Source of the DNA: Amycolatopsis decaplanina DSM 44594
Lineage (GTDB): Bacteria > Actinomycetota > Actinomycetes > Mycobacteriales > Pseudonocardiaceae
Reading direction: 5' to 3'
Assembly (NCBI RefSeq): GCF_000342005.1
Contig: NZ_AOHO01000071.1
Span: forward strand, 206,365-270,364
Length of the DNA: 64,000 bases
Shown one piece after another: positions 24,578 through 33,294 of this stretch. The notes under the pieces were generated by a model, which worked only from the letters and a program-made list of their open reading frames with translations, was not told where the DNA came from and made no database searches. Each line of letters begins with the position of its first letter. Positions within the stretch are counted from its first letter, which is position 1. Position numbers and translations under genes: made by a program.

Positions 24578-25507
24578 ATGGGGAGATCGACGGCGCTCGC
24601 CGTGCTGACCGCGGCCGTTCTGGTGTTCACCGGCTGCACCGCCGCGCCGCCGCCCGCTCCGGCTCCTCCGCCTTCGGGACCTTTGACGTTGCGCGAAGCG
24701 CTCGGCGATCCCACGACCGTGGACTTCTGCGGTCTGCTGGACTTCCCCGAGATCGAGAAGACCCAACGGCTGGTGTCCGTGCCGACGCCCAGCATGGGCG
24801 CCTGCTCGTTCCGGACCGGAAGCGCCTTGATCAGTTTCGGCTTCCCGGAAGACCGGGCGCGGGAACGTCTCGCCGGCGCGACCCCGGTCGCCGAGCCGCC
24901 CCTCTCCCGCGGGCTGCGAATGGTCCGCACGGACCTGCAAGGACAGCCCGTTCTCCACCTGCTCTTCACCGACGACTCCTCGTTGCGCGTCGGCACGTTC
25001 TTCGATTCCCGCGAAACCTCCGGATCCGACGCGCTCGCCGTGGCGACGAAGACCGCGGAAAGCGCCGCCCGCGCCCTCGTGGCGGGCGAGCAGGCGGCAC
25101 ATCTCGACTACCGCGCCGATTCACTGGCACGGCTGGACGCCTGCTCCGCCTTCTGGTCCGACGCCGAGGTTTCCGCGCGGCTGGGTGTGCCCGTGTCGGG
25201 GAAAGGCGATCTGTCCCGGCACCAATGCCTTTGGGGCGAACAGGGCGCGGAACGGATCGTCAGGCTGGAATTCGGCCTCGGTCCGCGCCCGAAGGGCACG
25301 GCGGGCGTTCGCGAGGAAACGGTGGGCGGGCGCAAGTCTTTCGTGCAGGAGGTCTCCGGCGGCTGCACGGTGCTCACCGGCCACATCGGCGGCCCGGACG
25401 CGAGCAGGAATCAGGTCGAGCACGCCATTCTGGCCGTGCAGGCACCGGACGCGTGCGGCATCGCCAGGGAACTGGCGGCCGCCGCTTGGCCGAAACTCCC
25501 GGCCTAG
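24578..25507 (+). CDS. secreted lipoprotein of unknown function (DUF3558-like)
   Basis: A 309-residue protein with a signal peptide MGRSTALAVLTAAVLVFTGC; the lipobox FTGC puts the lipidated cysteine at residue 20. A Pro-rich spacer precedes two similar halves, each with FC/CSAFW-type and C(S/L)-type cysteines (VDFCGLLDFPEI...MGACSFRTG and LDACSAFWSD...RHQCLWGEQG). This suggests an internal duplication of a DUF3558-like domain with a disulfide in each half. TAGGCT stands seven bases before the ATG, indicating a leaderless transcript. Function unknown; probably exposed at the cell envelope. Confidence 0.8.
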   Translation: MGRSTALAVLTAAVLVFTGCTAAPPPAPAPPPSGPLTLREALGDPTTVDFCGLLDFPEIEKTQRLVSVPTPSMGACSFRTGSALISFGFPEDRARERLAGATPVAEPPLSRGLRMVRTDLQGQPVLHLLFTDDSSLRVGTFFDSRETSGSDALAVATKTAESAARALVAGEQAAHLDYRADSLARLDACSAFWSDAEVSARLGVPVSGKGDLSRHQCLWGEQGAERIVRLEFGLGPRPKGTAGVREETVGGRKSFVQEVSGGCTVLTGHIGGPDASRNQVEHAILAVQAPDACGIARELAAAAWPKLPA

Positions 25508-25610
25508 CACGCGCGAAAGCCCCTCACCAGAGCACAGGTGACACTTATCTCGTCGGCCGATCCGTGGTGGAATTCCTTGCTGGACAACAGAACCGGCGGA
25601 GGAGCCGACC

Positions 25611-26423
25611 ATGAGCGCGCCGCAGCAGCAGCCGTACCAACCGACTGGCCCGTTCAGCGCAATACCGCCCGTCGCCGCGCCCCGCCCGCCGTCCGACGCG
25701 CGGCTCCCTCGCCTTTTCGCCGCGATGATGGGGGTTTTCGCCAGCCTGCTGGTACTTCTGGCGACTTTCCTTCCGCAATCGACGTACGAACAGCTTTCCG
25801 ACGGCAAGGCGGTGTCGAAATTCGCCGAGACCGGCTGGACGCGGACCTTCGACATAGAACCGTCGGCGGAAGAGAAGGAGTTCTACGACAAAACGCATGT
25901 CGCCCGCTACGGCATCCCGCTGTCCGCCGCCGCGCTGACGCTGTTCGCCGGGGCCGTGGTGGGTTTCGCCGCGTACCGGCGGAGTTCGACCTCCATCGCC
26001 GCGACGACGTCGAGGACGCTGCTGGTCGCCGGCGGGGCGGGGACCGCGATCGGCGTCTGGATGCTCGGCATGGACATCTCGGCGAGCCTGAGCTTCGGAC
26101 AGGACACCGGCCGCTTCGTCTCGCGTTATGGGACGGGGAGCGGTTTCTGGATCCTGCTCGCGGGCGGGCTCGTGGCGTTGCTCACCATCGGGCTGGCGAT
26201 CGTGGCCAACCGGCGTGAACCGGCGCCGCCTCGGCAAACCCCTTACCCGGTCGCCTACGTCCCTTACACACCCGTATTCCCCCAGCAGCAATATCCGCGG
26301 CAACCGCAGCCTCAGCCCTACGAGCCGCCGTCGCCCCGGACCCCGCCCTCGGGGTCCGCCTTGCAGCAGCAGGACATCTTGCGGCCCTCTTCCGACGATC
26401 CCCGGCAACCCGGCAATACGTGA
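25611..26423 (+). CDS. four-helix membrane protein of unknown function
   Basis: A 270-residue protein: Pro/Gln-rich N-terminus, a helix (LFAAMMGVFASLLVLLATFLP), an extracytoplasmic loop, three more helices (IPLSAAALTLFAGAVVGFAAY, TLLVAGGAGTAIGVWMLGMDI, FWILLAGGLVALLTIGLAIVAN) and a long Pro/Gln/Tyr-rich cytoplasmic tail. No recognised family. GGAGGAG stands before ATG 25611 and codon use is normal. Confidence 0.7.
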   Translation: MSAPQQQPYQPTGPFSAIPPVAAPRPPSDARLPRLFAAMMGVFASLLVLLATFLPQSTYEQLSDGKAVSKFAETGWTRTFDIEPSAEEKEFYDKTHVARYGIPLSAAALTLFAGAVVGFAAYRRSSTSIAATTSRTLLVAGGAGTAIGVWMLGMDISASLSFGQDTGRFVSRYGTGSGFWILLAGGLVALLTIGLAIVANRREPAPPRQTPYPVAYVPYTPVFPQQQYPRQPQPQPYEPPSPRTPPSGSALQQQDILRPSSDDPRQPGNT

Positions 26424-26453
26424 AACTGATTCATGTCAGCGATGGACAGTCTT

Positions 26454-26468
26454 CATACCGGCGGTATG
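26454..26468. promoter_or_regulatory. CATACCG-G-CGGTATG dyad upstream of aldehyde dehydrogenase
   Basis: A perfect 15-base dyad with 7-base arms, 72 bases before the aldehyde dehydrogenase start. TATGCT overlaps its right arm (26465-26470) and could be a -10 box, so a bound repressor would block transcription. No adjacent regulator gene; the LuxR protein converges from the other side. Confidence 0.45.
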
Positions 26469-26539
26469 CTGTACTCGTCGGTAACACCTGGGCTCTGCGT
26501 GGCGCCTCCCGGCTCCGCGCGGCATGGAACGGAGACGGC

Positions 26540-28162
26540 ATGACGAGCACGACACCGGCGAGCGCGGGCCACCACACCGGAGGGCCGGCCACCATTGGCG
26601 ACGTCCCCGGCGCCCCGGCCGCGGCCAGGGCGGAACGGCTCGTACGACGGGTCGTGGGTGGTGAGAACACCACTGTCTCCGCACCTGTCCGCATGCTCGC
26701 GCCCTTCACCGGGCAACCGATCGCGACCCTCCCCCAAGCCACCGACGCCGACGTCCGCGCCGTGTTCGACCAGGCGCGGGAAGCTCAGCGCGCGTGGGCC
26801 GAGCGGCCGGTCGAAGACCGCCAGCGCATCCTGATCCGCCTGCACGACCTGGTCCTGAAGCGTCAGGAAGAGGCGCTCGACCTCGTGCAGATCGAGGCGG
26901 GCAAAGCGCGGATGGACGCCTTCGACGAGGTCAGCGCCACCGCGCTCGTGGCCGCCTACTACGGCAAGCACAGCGCGAAGTTCCTTTCGCCGCGTCGCGC
27001 CGCCGGGCTGATCCCGGTGCTGACGAAGGTCGGCGAGATCCGGCACCCCAAGGGTGTCGTCGGGATCATCTCGCCGTGGAACTACCCCCTCGCGCTGACC
27101 GCGATGGACGTCCTGCCCGCGCTCGCGGCGGGCAACGCCGTCGTGCAGAAGCCGGACAACCAGACCGCGCTCTCGGCGCTGTGGCTACAGGAGGTCGCCG
27201 AGGAGGCCGGGCTGCCCGCCGGCGTCTGGCAGATCGTGCTCGGCCGGGGCTCGCGGATCGGCGAAGCGCTGGTCGAGGAGTCGGATTACCTGTGCTTCAC
27301 CGGATCCACGCCCACGGGCAAGGGTCTCGCCGCGAAGGTGGCGGAGCGGCTGACGAGCTACTCGCTGGAACTCGGCGGCAAGAACCCGATGATCGTGCTG
27401 CCCGACGCGGACATCGCCAAGACCGCCGCGGGCGCGGTGACCGCGTGCTTCTCCTCCGCCGGGCAACTGTGCGTCTCGGTCGAGCGGATCTACGTCCACG
27501 AGTCGATCCGCGAGGAGTTCACCCGCGCCTTCGTCGCCAAGACCGCCGCGCTGCGGCTCGGAGGTGCTCTGGACTACCAGGCGCAGATGGGATCCCTGAC
27601 CTCCGAAGCCCAGCTGGCGACCGTGTCGGCGCACGTCGAGGACGCCCGGTCCAAGGGCGCGAAGGTGCTCACCGGCGGCAAGGCCCGGCCCGACCTCGGC
27701 CCGCTGTTCTACGAGCCGACCGTGCTCACCGACGTCACCGAGGACGTCAAGCTGTTCGCCGAAGAGACCTTCGGGCCGGTCGTGTCGATCTACGGCTACA
27801 CCGACGTCACCGAAGCGATCGAGCGCGCCAACGACACGAAGTTCGGGCTGAACGCGAGCGTGTGGTCGCGCAACGGCCGGGCGGGCTGGGAGGTCGCGGC
27901 GCGGCTGAAGGCCGGGACCGTCAACGTGAACGAAGGCTTCGCGGCGACCTTCGGCACCGTGGGGCTGCCGATGGGCGGGATGAAGGAGTCCGGTGTCGGA
28001 CGGCGCAACGGCGCCGAAGGGCTGCTCAAGTACACCGAGGCCCAGGCGATCGCGGTGCAGCGCGGGATGCCGCTGCGCCCCGGCCGCGGAATCCCGCCGA
28101 AGCTGTGGGCGCGGGGCCTGAGCGCGGGCCTGAAGGCGCTTCGCCGGCTCCCGCGCCGCTGA
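26540..28162 (+). CDS. gabD2: succinate-semialdehyde dehydrogenase-like aldehyde dehydrogenase
   Basis: A 540-residue NAD(P)-dependent aldehyde dehydrogenase. Motifs are PKGVVGIISPWNYPLALTAMD, CFTGSTPTGKGL (cofactor site), LELGGKNPMIV (general base Glu), FSSAGQLCVSVERIY (catalytic Cys) and EETFGPVVSIYGY. The N-terminal MLAPFTGQPIATLPQATDADVRAVFDQAREAQRAWA and the AYYGKHSAKFLSPRRAAGLIPVLTK segment match GabD2-type succinate-semialdehyde dehydrogenases such as M. tuberculosis Rv1731. ATG 26540 has GGAG six bases upstream. It stands alone with an operator-like dyad before it. Substrate is inferred from family only. Confidence 0.88.
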   Translation: MTSTTPASAGHHTGGPATIGDVPGAPAAARAERLVRRVVGGENTTVSAPVRMLAPFTGQPIATLPQATDADVRAVFDQAREAQRAWAERPVEDRQRILIRLHDLVLKRQEEALDLVQIEAGKARMDAFDEVSATALVAAYYGKHSAKFLSPRRAAGLIPVLTKVGEIRHPKGVVGIISPWNYPLALTAMDVLPALAAGNAVVQKPDNQTALSALWLQEVAEEAGLPAGVWQIVLGRGSRIGEALVEESDYLCFTGSTPTGKGLAAKVAERLTSYSLELGGKNPMIVLPDADIAKTAAGAVTACFSSAGQLCVSVERIYVHESIREEFTRAFVAKTAALRLGGALDYQAQMGSLTSEAQLATVSAHVEDARSKGAKVLTGGKARPDLGPLFYEPTVLTDVTEDVKLFAEETFGPVVSIYGYTDVTEAIERANDTKFGLNASVWSRNGRAGWEVAARLKAGTVNVNEGFAATFGTVGLPMGGMKESGVGRRNGAEGLLKYTEAQAIAVQRGMPLRPGRGIPPKLWARGLSAGLKALRRLPRR

Positions 28163-28166
28163 TCGC

Positions 28167-28212
28167 CTCGTGAGTGGTAAGGACGGTTAGAACCGTCCTT
28201 ACCACTCACGAG
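28167..28212. repeat. 46-bp palindrome, family A copy 3
   Basis: Perfect 22-base arms beginning CTCGTGAGTGGTAAGGACGG, apex AG. It starts 5 bases after the aldehyde dehydrogenase stop. Its right end contributes the TGA stop (28206-28208) of the converging LuxR gene. Probable bidirectional terminator. Confidence 0.88.
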
Positions 28213-31200
28213 GTAGAAGGCGCGGCCAGCAGACCCCGGTCGTAGGCGATCGCGACGGCCTCGGCCCGGCGGCTCGCGCCGAGTTTCGCCATCACCCGCG
28301 AAAGGTGGACGCTCACCGTCTTCTCGCTGATGTACAGCTCTTCGCCGACCTGCCGGTTGGTCCGGCCGAGCGCGACCCGCTCCAGCACGTCGCGCTCGCG
28401 GTCGGTGAGCGGGTCGACGACGTCACGCCGCGGGGCCACCGCCTCCCCGGGAAGCTCGACGCGCGCCCGGTGACCGAGCTCCCGGACAGCCTCGCGCAGC
28501 GGGCAGGCGCCCAGCCGATCCGCCACCGCGTGCGCGGCCAGCAACTCCGACGCGGCGAGCGCGGTGTCACCGTCGGAGGCCAGCAGGGACTTCGCGTGCT
28601 GCAGGCGGCACATGGCCTGCTCATACACCGCGCCGTACCCGAACGCCTCGACCGCCTTCGCCCACAACGCCGGATCCCCCGCGCCGCGCAGGCAGCTGCC
28701 GAGCGCCTCCAGCCGGGCGAGCCACGCCAGCGCCTCCGGGCCCAGCGACACCGAACGCGGGATGCCGTGTTCGGCGCAGTGGCGGCCGTGGGCGAGCATC
28801 TCCTCACCCGATTTCACAGCGGCCTCGACCGTCGCCAGATCGCCACGCACCCGTGCTTCGGCGGCCTGTGCGACGGCTGCGGTGAGGCCGTGCACGCTGA
28901 TCCGGATCCCGCCGAGCACCGCGGGTTCGACCTCTTCGAGCCAGTCGATCAGCTCGTGCGCCTGCCGCACCGCACCCGCGTGGTCCCCTCGCCACGACGC
29001 GAGCTGGATGGCGGCGTCCCCCGCCGCGAGCGCGATCGAGTAATCCGCGCTCCAGTGCTGCCTCAAGCTGGGGAGGATCTTGTCCGCGTCCGCGAACCGG
29101 CCCCGGCCGACGACGAACTGTGCCCAGATCCCCAGGAACCGCCCGGCGACGACACTCGAAACACCGCGGCCCGCTCGGCCGGCGTCGTCGTCTTCCGGCC
29201 AGTCCCCGCTGACATAGCGCAGTGTGAGGTGCTTGGTCCGCAACTCGATGCCGAACGAGCTCCAGGTCAGCCCGGTCTCCTTGGCCCGCTTGATGCCCTT
29301 GGCGTAGTACTTCAGCGCGGAACGGATCTCGGCCCTGTCGTCGTAGCTCAGCCCGAGGAAGTGCAGCGCCCGCAGTTCGCCGTTGAGCGCGCCGGAATCC
29401 CTGGCCTTCCGCTCGGCCTGGCGCAGCCGCTCCCGTGCCTCCTCGACGTCGCCCGCCGAATCGGCCAGCGTCCCGAGCGAGACCAGCGCGGCCGCCTCCG
29501 CCCCGCCCGCGCCGACGGCCCTGGCGTCGGCGACCGCGGCCAGCGCGCACTGCAGCGCCTCGTCGTGCCTGTCGATCAGCCGGAGGATCCCGGCGCGGGT
29601 GGCGAGCACCCAGGCCCGCGCGGAACTCGCGTCGGTGTGTTCGACCAGTTCCCATGCCTTGTCGATCGCCTCGACGACCTCGTCCAGCGTGCCGTCGACC
29701 GAAAGCAGCGCCTCCGCGTGCCGTCGCCAGACCTTGGCGGCCCGCTCGTTGCCGGTGTCCGGGCCGAGCGCCTCGGTCGCGGACCGCGAATAGGCGACCG
29801 CGCGTTCCGGTTCCCCCGACGTGCTCGCGAAATACGACGCCTCGTGCAGGAGGCGGAGTTCGTCGACGTCCGGCGGCCGGTCCGGCTCGGGCACGGCGTC
29901 CCAAATGGACAGTGCCTGCTCGACGTGCCGCAGCGCGGAACCGGGCGCGCCCAGCTTCTCCGCCTCGTCCATCGCGCGCAGCAACGCGGCCAGCGCGGTG
30001 ACGAAGTCCTTGCTCTCCATGCTGTGGTGCGCGAGCCGTGCGTCCTGACCTCGGCCCTGCGTCCGATTGCGGATGCGTGCCGCGTACGCCGCGTGCATGC
30101 GCACCCGCTCCCCCGGCAACAGGTCGCCGTAGACCGCTTCCTGCAGCAGCGCGTGGCGGAAGGTGTAGAAACCGTTCTCGATCACCAGTACGTGATGTTG
30201 CACCGCCTCGCGCAGTGCTTCGTCGAGTTCGAGTTCGTCCAGTCCGGAGATCTCGGCGAGCGCGGCGTGCGCCACCGAGTCCTTGGCGACCGAGACCACG
30301 CGCAGCACCCGGCGGGTGATCTGGGAAAGCTGTTCCACCCTGGCGAGGAGCACTTCCGCCAGCCCCGCGGGGAGTTCACGGCAGTCCTTCGCGGACGCGA
30401 GCAGCTCCTCGACGAAGAACGGATTGCCCTCGGACCGGGCGACGATGTCGGCGATCATGTCCTCGCCGATCGGCTCGTCGGCCAGTGCCTCGACGAAGGC
30501 GCGCGCGTCCTCGGCGCCGAACGGCTCGACCTCGACGCGTTCGACCGCGCCCAGCCGCACCACCTCGGACAACAGCGCCCGGAGCGGATGCCGCCGGTGG
30601 ACGTCCTCCTTGCGATAGCTCGCCACCACCAGCAGCCGCTGGGTGCGCAGCCTCGTCAGCAGGAAGGACAGCAGGTTCCGGGTGGAGCCGTCGGCCCAGT
30701 GCAGATCCTCCAGCAGGATCACCACGGGCCGGCGCTGAGCGATGACGGTCAGCACCCCCAGTACCGCGTCGAACAGCTGGAGCTGGCCCAGGTCCTGTTC
30801 GGGCCCGAGCCGTTGCGTCGACACCCGTTCGCTCGCGGTGAGCTGACCGTCTTCGATGGCGGGGTAGTCCTCCGCCTGCTGCATCTGCGGGAGCAGCCTG
30901 CCCAGCGCCGGCCGGGCCCGGACCGCGGCGGTGACCGCGGGATCGGACGTCGTCGCCAGCGGCGCCAGCGCCTCGGCGAACGGAAGATAAGGAAGACCGC
31001 CCTCATGGACGTCGATACAGCGCCCGGTGAGCACCAGGGCGCCCGCGCCCGCGGCGAACTCGCCGAGCGCGGTCAGCAGGCGGGTCTTGCCGACGCCCGC
31101 GTCACCGGAGAGCAGCACCGCGCCGGCCTCGGCCCGTTCTGCACGGGCGAAGGCGGCGCGGAGCTGCCGCATCTCCTGTGTGCGGGCGACGATCGGGATT

Positions 31201-31229
31201 CCGGAGCCAAGACGGGGCACGAGGTGCAT
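28206..31229 (-). CDS. large LuxR-family (LAL) ATP-dependent transcription regulator
   Basis: A 1007-residue regulator of the LAL type. An AAA ATPase module is at the N-terminus: Walker A GDAGVGKT at residues 42-49, Walker B PVVILLEDLHWADGS near 170, and the sensor segment SEGNPFFVEELL. A long TPR-like helical middle (about 400-930) follows, then a C-terminal GerE/LuxR helix-turn-helix, DPLTDRERDVLERVALGRTNRQVGEELYISEKTVSVHLSRV. Such proteins often activate catabolic or secondary-metabolite genes in response to a small molecule. No cluster is adjacent, so the target is unknown. The C-terminus ...APSTS and stop codon run into the family A palindrome. Confidence 0.93.
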   Translation of the reverse strand: MHLVPRLGSGIPIVARTQEMRQLRAAFARAERAEAGAVLLSGDAGVGKTRLLTALGEFAAGAGALVLTGRCIDVHEGGLPYLPFAEALAPLATTSDPAVTAAVRARPALGRLLPQMQQAEDYPAIEDGQLTASERVSTQRLGPEQDLGQLQLFDAVLGVLTVIAQRRPVVILLEDLHWADGSTRNLLSFLLTRLRTQRLLVVASYRKEDVHRRHPLRALLSEVVRLGAVERVEVEPFGAEDARAFVEALADEPIGEDMIADIVARSEGNPFFVEELLASAKDCRELPAGLAEVLLARVEQLSQITRRVLRVVSVAKDSVAHAALAEISGLDELELDEALREAVQHHVLVIENGFYTFRHALLQEAVYGDLLPGERVRMHAAYAARIRNRTQGRGQDARLAHHSMESKDFVTALAALLRAMDEAEKLGAPGSALRHVEQALSIWDAVPEPDRPPDVDELRLLHEASYFASTSGEPERAVAYSRSATEALGPDTGNERAAKVWRRHAEALLSVDGTLDEVVEAIDKAWELVEHTDASSARAWVLATRAGILRLIDRHDEALQCALAAVADARAVGAGGAEAAALVSLGTLADSAGDVEEARERLRQAERKARDSGALNGELRALHFLGLSYDDRAEIRSALKYYAKGIKRAKETGLTWSSFGIELRTKHLTLRYVSGDWPEDDDAGRAGRGVSSVVAGRFLGIWAQFVVGRGRFADADKILPSLRQHWSADYSIALAAGDAAIQLASWRGDHAGAVRQAHELIDWLEEVEPAVLGGIRISVHGLTAAVAQAAEARVRGDLATVEAAVKSGEEMLAHGRHCAEHGIPRSVSLGPEALAWLARLEALGSCLRGAGDPALWAKAVEAFGYGAVYEQAMCRLQHAKSLLASDGDTALAASELLAAHAVADRLGACPLREAVRELGHRARVELPGEAVAPRRDVVDPLTDRERDVLERVALGRTNRQVGEELYISEKTVSVHLSRVMAKLGASRRAEAVAIAYDRGLLAAPSTS

Positions 31230-31292
31230 TCTTGCCTACCGGACCGACAACTTCGCCTGCGTTTTCGCCGAGAGCTTCATCGCACTCGACCT

Positions 31293-31505
31293 CTACCGGG
31301 TGATGTCGCCGCTGCGGGCGGGCATCTGCCGGGCCTCGCGGCGCTCCTGGGCGGGCACCTGGACTTCGGCGCGATACGCGCGGATCCGCTTGCCCGCCCG
31401 GCGGGCCCGCTCGACCCACATGCTGCGGCCCGCTCGCTGGAGCTCTGCCCTGCGGTATTCGACCTCGGCCAGTACGCCGGTGAGGAGAGCGTCGTTCGTG
31501 TTCAT
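31293..31505 (-). CDS. small basic protein, 70 residues, unknown
   Basis: An Arg-rich helical protein (MNTNDALLTGVLAEVEYRRA... ending MPARSGDITR). AAGGGG stands seven bases before ATG 31505 and GC3 bias is normal. No family recognised. It lies between the LuxR and DUF397 genes on the same strand, 63 bases from the LuxR start. Could be a nucleic-acid-binding or coiled-coil peptide; function unknown. Confidence 0.55.
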   Translation of the reverse strand: MNTNDALLTGVLAEVEYRRAELQRAGRSMWVERARRAGKRIRAYRAEVQVPAQERREARQMPARSGDITR

Positions 31506-31604
31506 CTGTTTCCCCTTAGGAACTCACTGCCTTGTTGGTAGTGATCAGATTCGCCCTGAGGGGTGCCCCGCGGCATCGGGTGATCACCTACACCCGGACG
31601 TGAT

Positions 31605-31654
31605 TCGACCCCTTACGCCGGCCCATCCCCTGCTCGGGGGGCGTAAGGGGTCGA
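31605..31654. terminator. hairpin downstream of DUF397 gene
   Basis: Perfect 15-base arms TCGACCCCTTACGCC / GGCGTAAGGGGTCGA around a 20-base loop. It begins 11 bases after the DUF397 stop codon and lies upstream of the 70-residue ORF. No T-run. Probable terminator of the XRE-DUF397 operon. Confidence 0.65.
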
Positions 31655-31664
31655 GTTTCAGCGT

Positions 31665-31874
31665 CTAGTCGTGAGCCGGGCCACTCGGGCGCACCGCGCC
31701 GAGCAGCCCACGCCAAGCCTGCGGCGAGAGGCGGAAGGCACCTCCCTCAGGGTCCTTGGAGTCCCTCAGGGCGGCACCGGAACCGGTGAAGGCGACCTCG
31801 ACGCAGTCGTTGCCGCCACCGCTGTGGCTGCTCTTGAACCACCGGGCCTGGGAAAGATCATCGTTGGACGTCAT
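31665..31874 (-). CDS. DUF397 domain protein
   Basis: A 69-residue DUF397 protein: ARWFKSSHSGGGNDCVEVAF, ALRDSKDPEGGAFRLSPQAW are the family signature. In Streptomyces, DUF397 proteins partner XRE/DUF5753 regulators (WhiJ-like and BldB-associated sets, often called toxin-antitoxin-like), where the small protein antagonises the regulator. Here the XRE gene ends 80 bases upstream on the same strand, the usual arrangement. ATG 31874 has GGGGAG close upstream; a GTG at 31883 overlaps that site. Confidence 0.9.
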   Translation of the reverse strand: MTSNDDLSQARWFKSSHSGGGNDCVEVAFTGSGAALRDSKDPEGGAFRLSPQAWRGLLGAVRPSGPAHD

Positions 31875-31954
31875 GCTCCCCACTCCTTACTCGTTTTCCG
31901 GGGACTTCGAGCGCTCCGAAGACTTCTGGAGCCTCTGGAGTCTCCGGAGTTCCG

Positions 31955-32833
31955 TTACTGCGGTTTCTCCGGCAGGGCCGCCTGTTCGGCGAACCTCCCG
32001 GCTGCCTCGGCGATCACCTCGACCGAGTCGTCCGGCTTCAACGCGGCGGCACGCAGATGGTCGAACATCAACGCGTATCGCCGGACGTCCGGGGGTTCCT
32101 CCAGATAGAGCCCGCTGGAGGTGCTGTCGACGTAGACCACGTCGGTGTCGGCCAGTTCGGGGAAGCCCATGATGAGGAACGGACCCTCCATCCCGGGATG
32201 GGCACCCGCGCCGAACGGCACGATCTGGACGGTGACGTTCGGCTGCGCCGCCATCGTGACCATCCGGTACAGCTGTTCCGCCATCACCTCGGCGCCGTCG
32301 ACCACGCGGTGCAGGACCGCTTCGTCGATGACGGCCCAGTACTCCGGGGGCGAGGGATCGGTCAGCAGCTCCTGCCGCGCCATCCGCGCCGCCACCCTGC
32401 GCCTGATCTCGGCGTCCTCGGCGTCGGGCCGCATCGCCCTGATCACGGCCTTGGCGTAACGCTCGGTCTGCAGCAGTCCCGGCACCAGCAGCGCCTGGAA
32501 CGCCCTCAGCGAACTCGCGTCCGCCTCCAGGCCGACGAAAGTGCCGGTGAACACCTCGTTGTACGCGTGCCACCAGCCGCGTTTGCGGGCTTCCCTGGCC
32601 AGCTGGACGAGCGCTTCCTGCTCGTCGCCGGCGATGCCGTACAGCTCGAGCATGTCGCGCGCGTCGCGCGGGGTGACGCCGACGTGCCCCGTCTCGATGC
32701 GGCTGACCTTCGACGCCGAGCATTCGAGCTTCTCGCTCACCTCGTCGATGGTGAGGTCGGCCGCCTCGCGCAACCGCCTCAGTTCGCTCGCCAGCCGCCG
32801 GCGGCGCACGGTGGGCCCCTGACCCCTCGTCAT
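31955..32833 (-). CDS. XRE-family regulator with DUF5753 domain
   Basis: A 292-residue regulator. N-terminal XRE helix-turn-helix: LRRLREAADLTIDEVSEKLECSASKVSRIETGHVGVTPRDARDML. The C-terminal DUF5753 domain (LVPGLLQTERYAKAVIRAM, QELLTDPSPPEYWAVIDEAVLHRVVDG, VQIVPFGAGAHPGMEGPFLIMGFP) is typical of the WhiJ-like Streptomyces family. ATG 32833 follows GGAGGT with ideal spacing. It is paired with the DUF397 gene downstream and likely autoregulated; a CTGCAA-T-TTGCAG dyad lies upstream. Confidence 0.93.
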   Translation of the reverse strand: MTRGQGPTVRRRRLASELRRLREAADLTIDEVSEKLECSASKVSRIETGHVGVTPRDARDMLELYGIAGDEQEALVQLAREARKRGWWHAYNEVFTGTFVGLEADASSLRAFQALLVPGLLQTERYAKAVIRAMRPDAEDAEIRRRVAARMARQELLTDPSPPEYWAVIDEAVLHRVVDGAEVMAEQLYRMVTMAAQPNVTVQIVPFGAGAHPGMEGPFLIMGFPELADTDVVYVDSTSSGLYLEEPPDVRRYALMFDHLRAAALKPDDSVEVIAEAAGRFAEQAALPEKPQ

Positions 32834-33294
32834 CACGGCACCTCCACAAAGCTGTCCGAGCAACACCGATCGCGACACGGCGAGGAGAACAGTGTTCGGC
32901 AACCCCGCACGAAGCACATCTAACCAGCCCGAGACACATTCGGTGAGATGGTCACACGACCATTTTCCGACACGCCCGTTTTTCATCCTGCAATTTGCAG
33001 ATTGCCATTGTAGGTTGAGCATTGTGCAACGCGGTACGCCCGCCTTCACCGGCGGCAGCGGATCCGCTCGCGGCACGGGCGCGGGGCTGCGAGCTGCACC
33101 GATGGGCTTCCGGAAGGATACCTGTCGAAGCCGGATTCACCCCCGGTGCAGGGCCGGAGCCGTCCCCCGATCGGTTCCGGCCCTCCCTTTATGCCCGCAT
33201 CCCTTTCGTAATGCTCTGGCACCAGATGTTAAGGCATTTCGCCATTCCCTCTAAAGGGTGGACAAGGCGCCTCTTCGATGCGGAACGTCACCGT
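32834..33294. other. intergenic region upstream of XRE regulator
   Basis: About 460 bases without a credible gene, locally richer in A+T. On the minus strand a TACAAT -10 box (33012-33007) is followed, at the expected start site, by CTGCAA-T-TTGCAG (33000-32988). This could be the XRE promoter with an autoregulatory operator, giving a leader of about 165 bases. The rest, toward the 3' end of the thioesterase gene, shows nothing. Confidence 0.4.

Noticed and set aside
21523..24996. Very long minus-strand frame covering the CoA-transferase and beyond
   Set aside because: Only its last third is the real gene. The rest is an out-of-frame reading of the acyl-CoA dehydrogenase and antisense to TetR.
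28305..31541. Long open frame on the plus strand opposite the LuxR regulator
   Set aside because: Shadow of the real gene: composition rich in Arg/Leu/Asp repeats and no recognisable domain.
31884..31954. CTCTGGAGTCTCCGGAG repeats between XRE and DUF397 genes as an operator
   Set aside because: The repeats are short and irregular and lie inside the operon; no promoter boxes are near.
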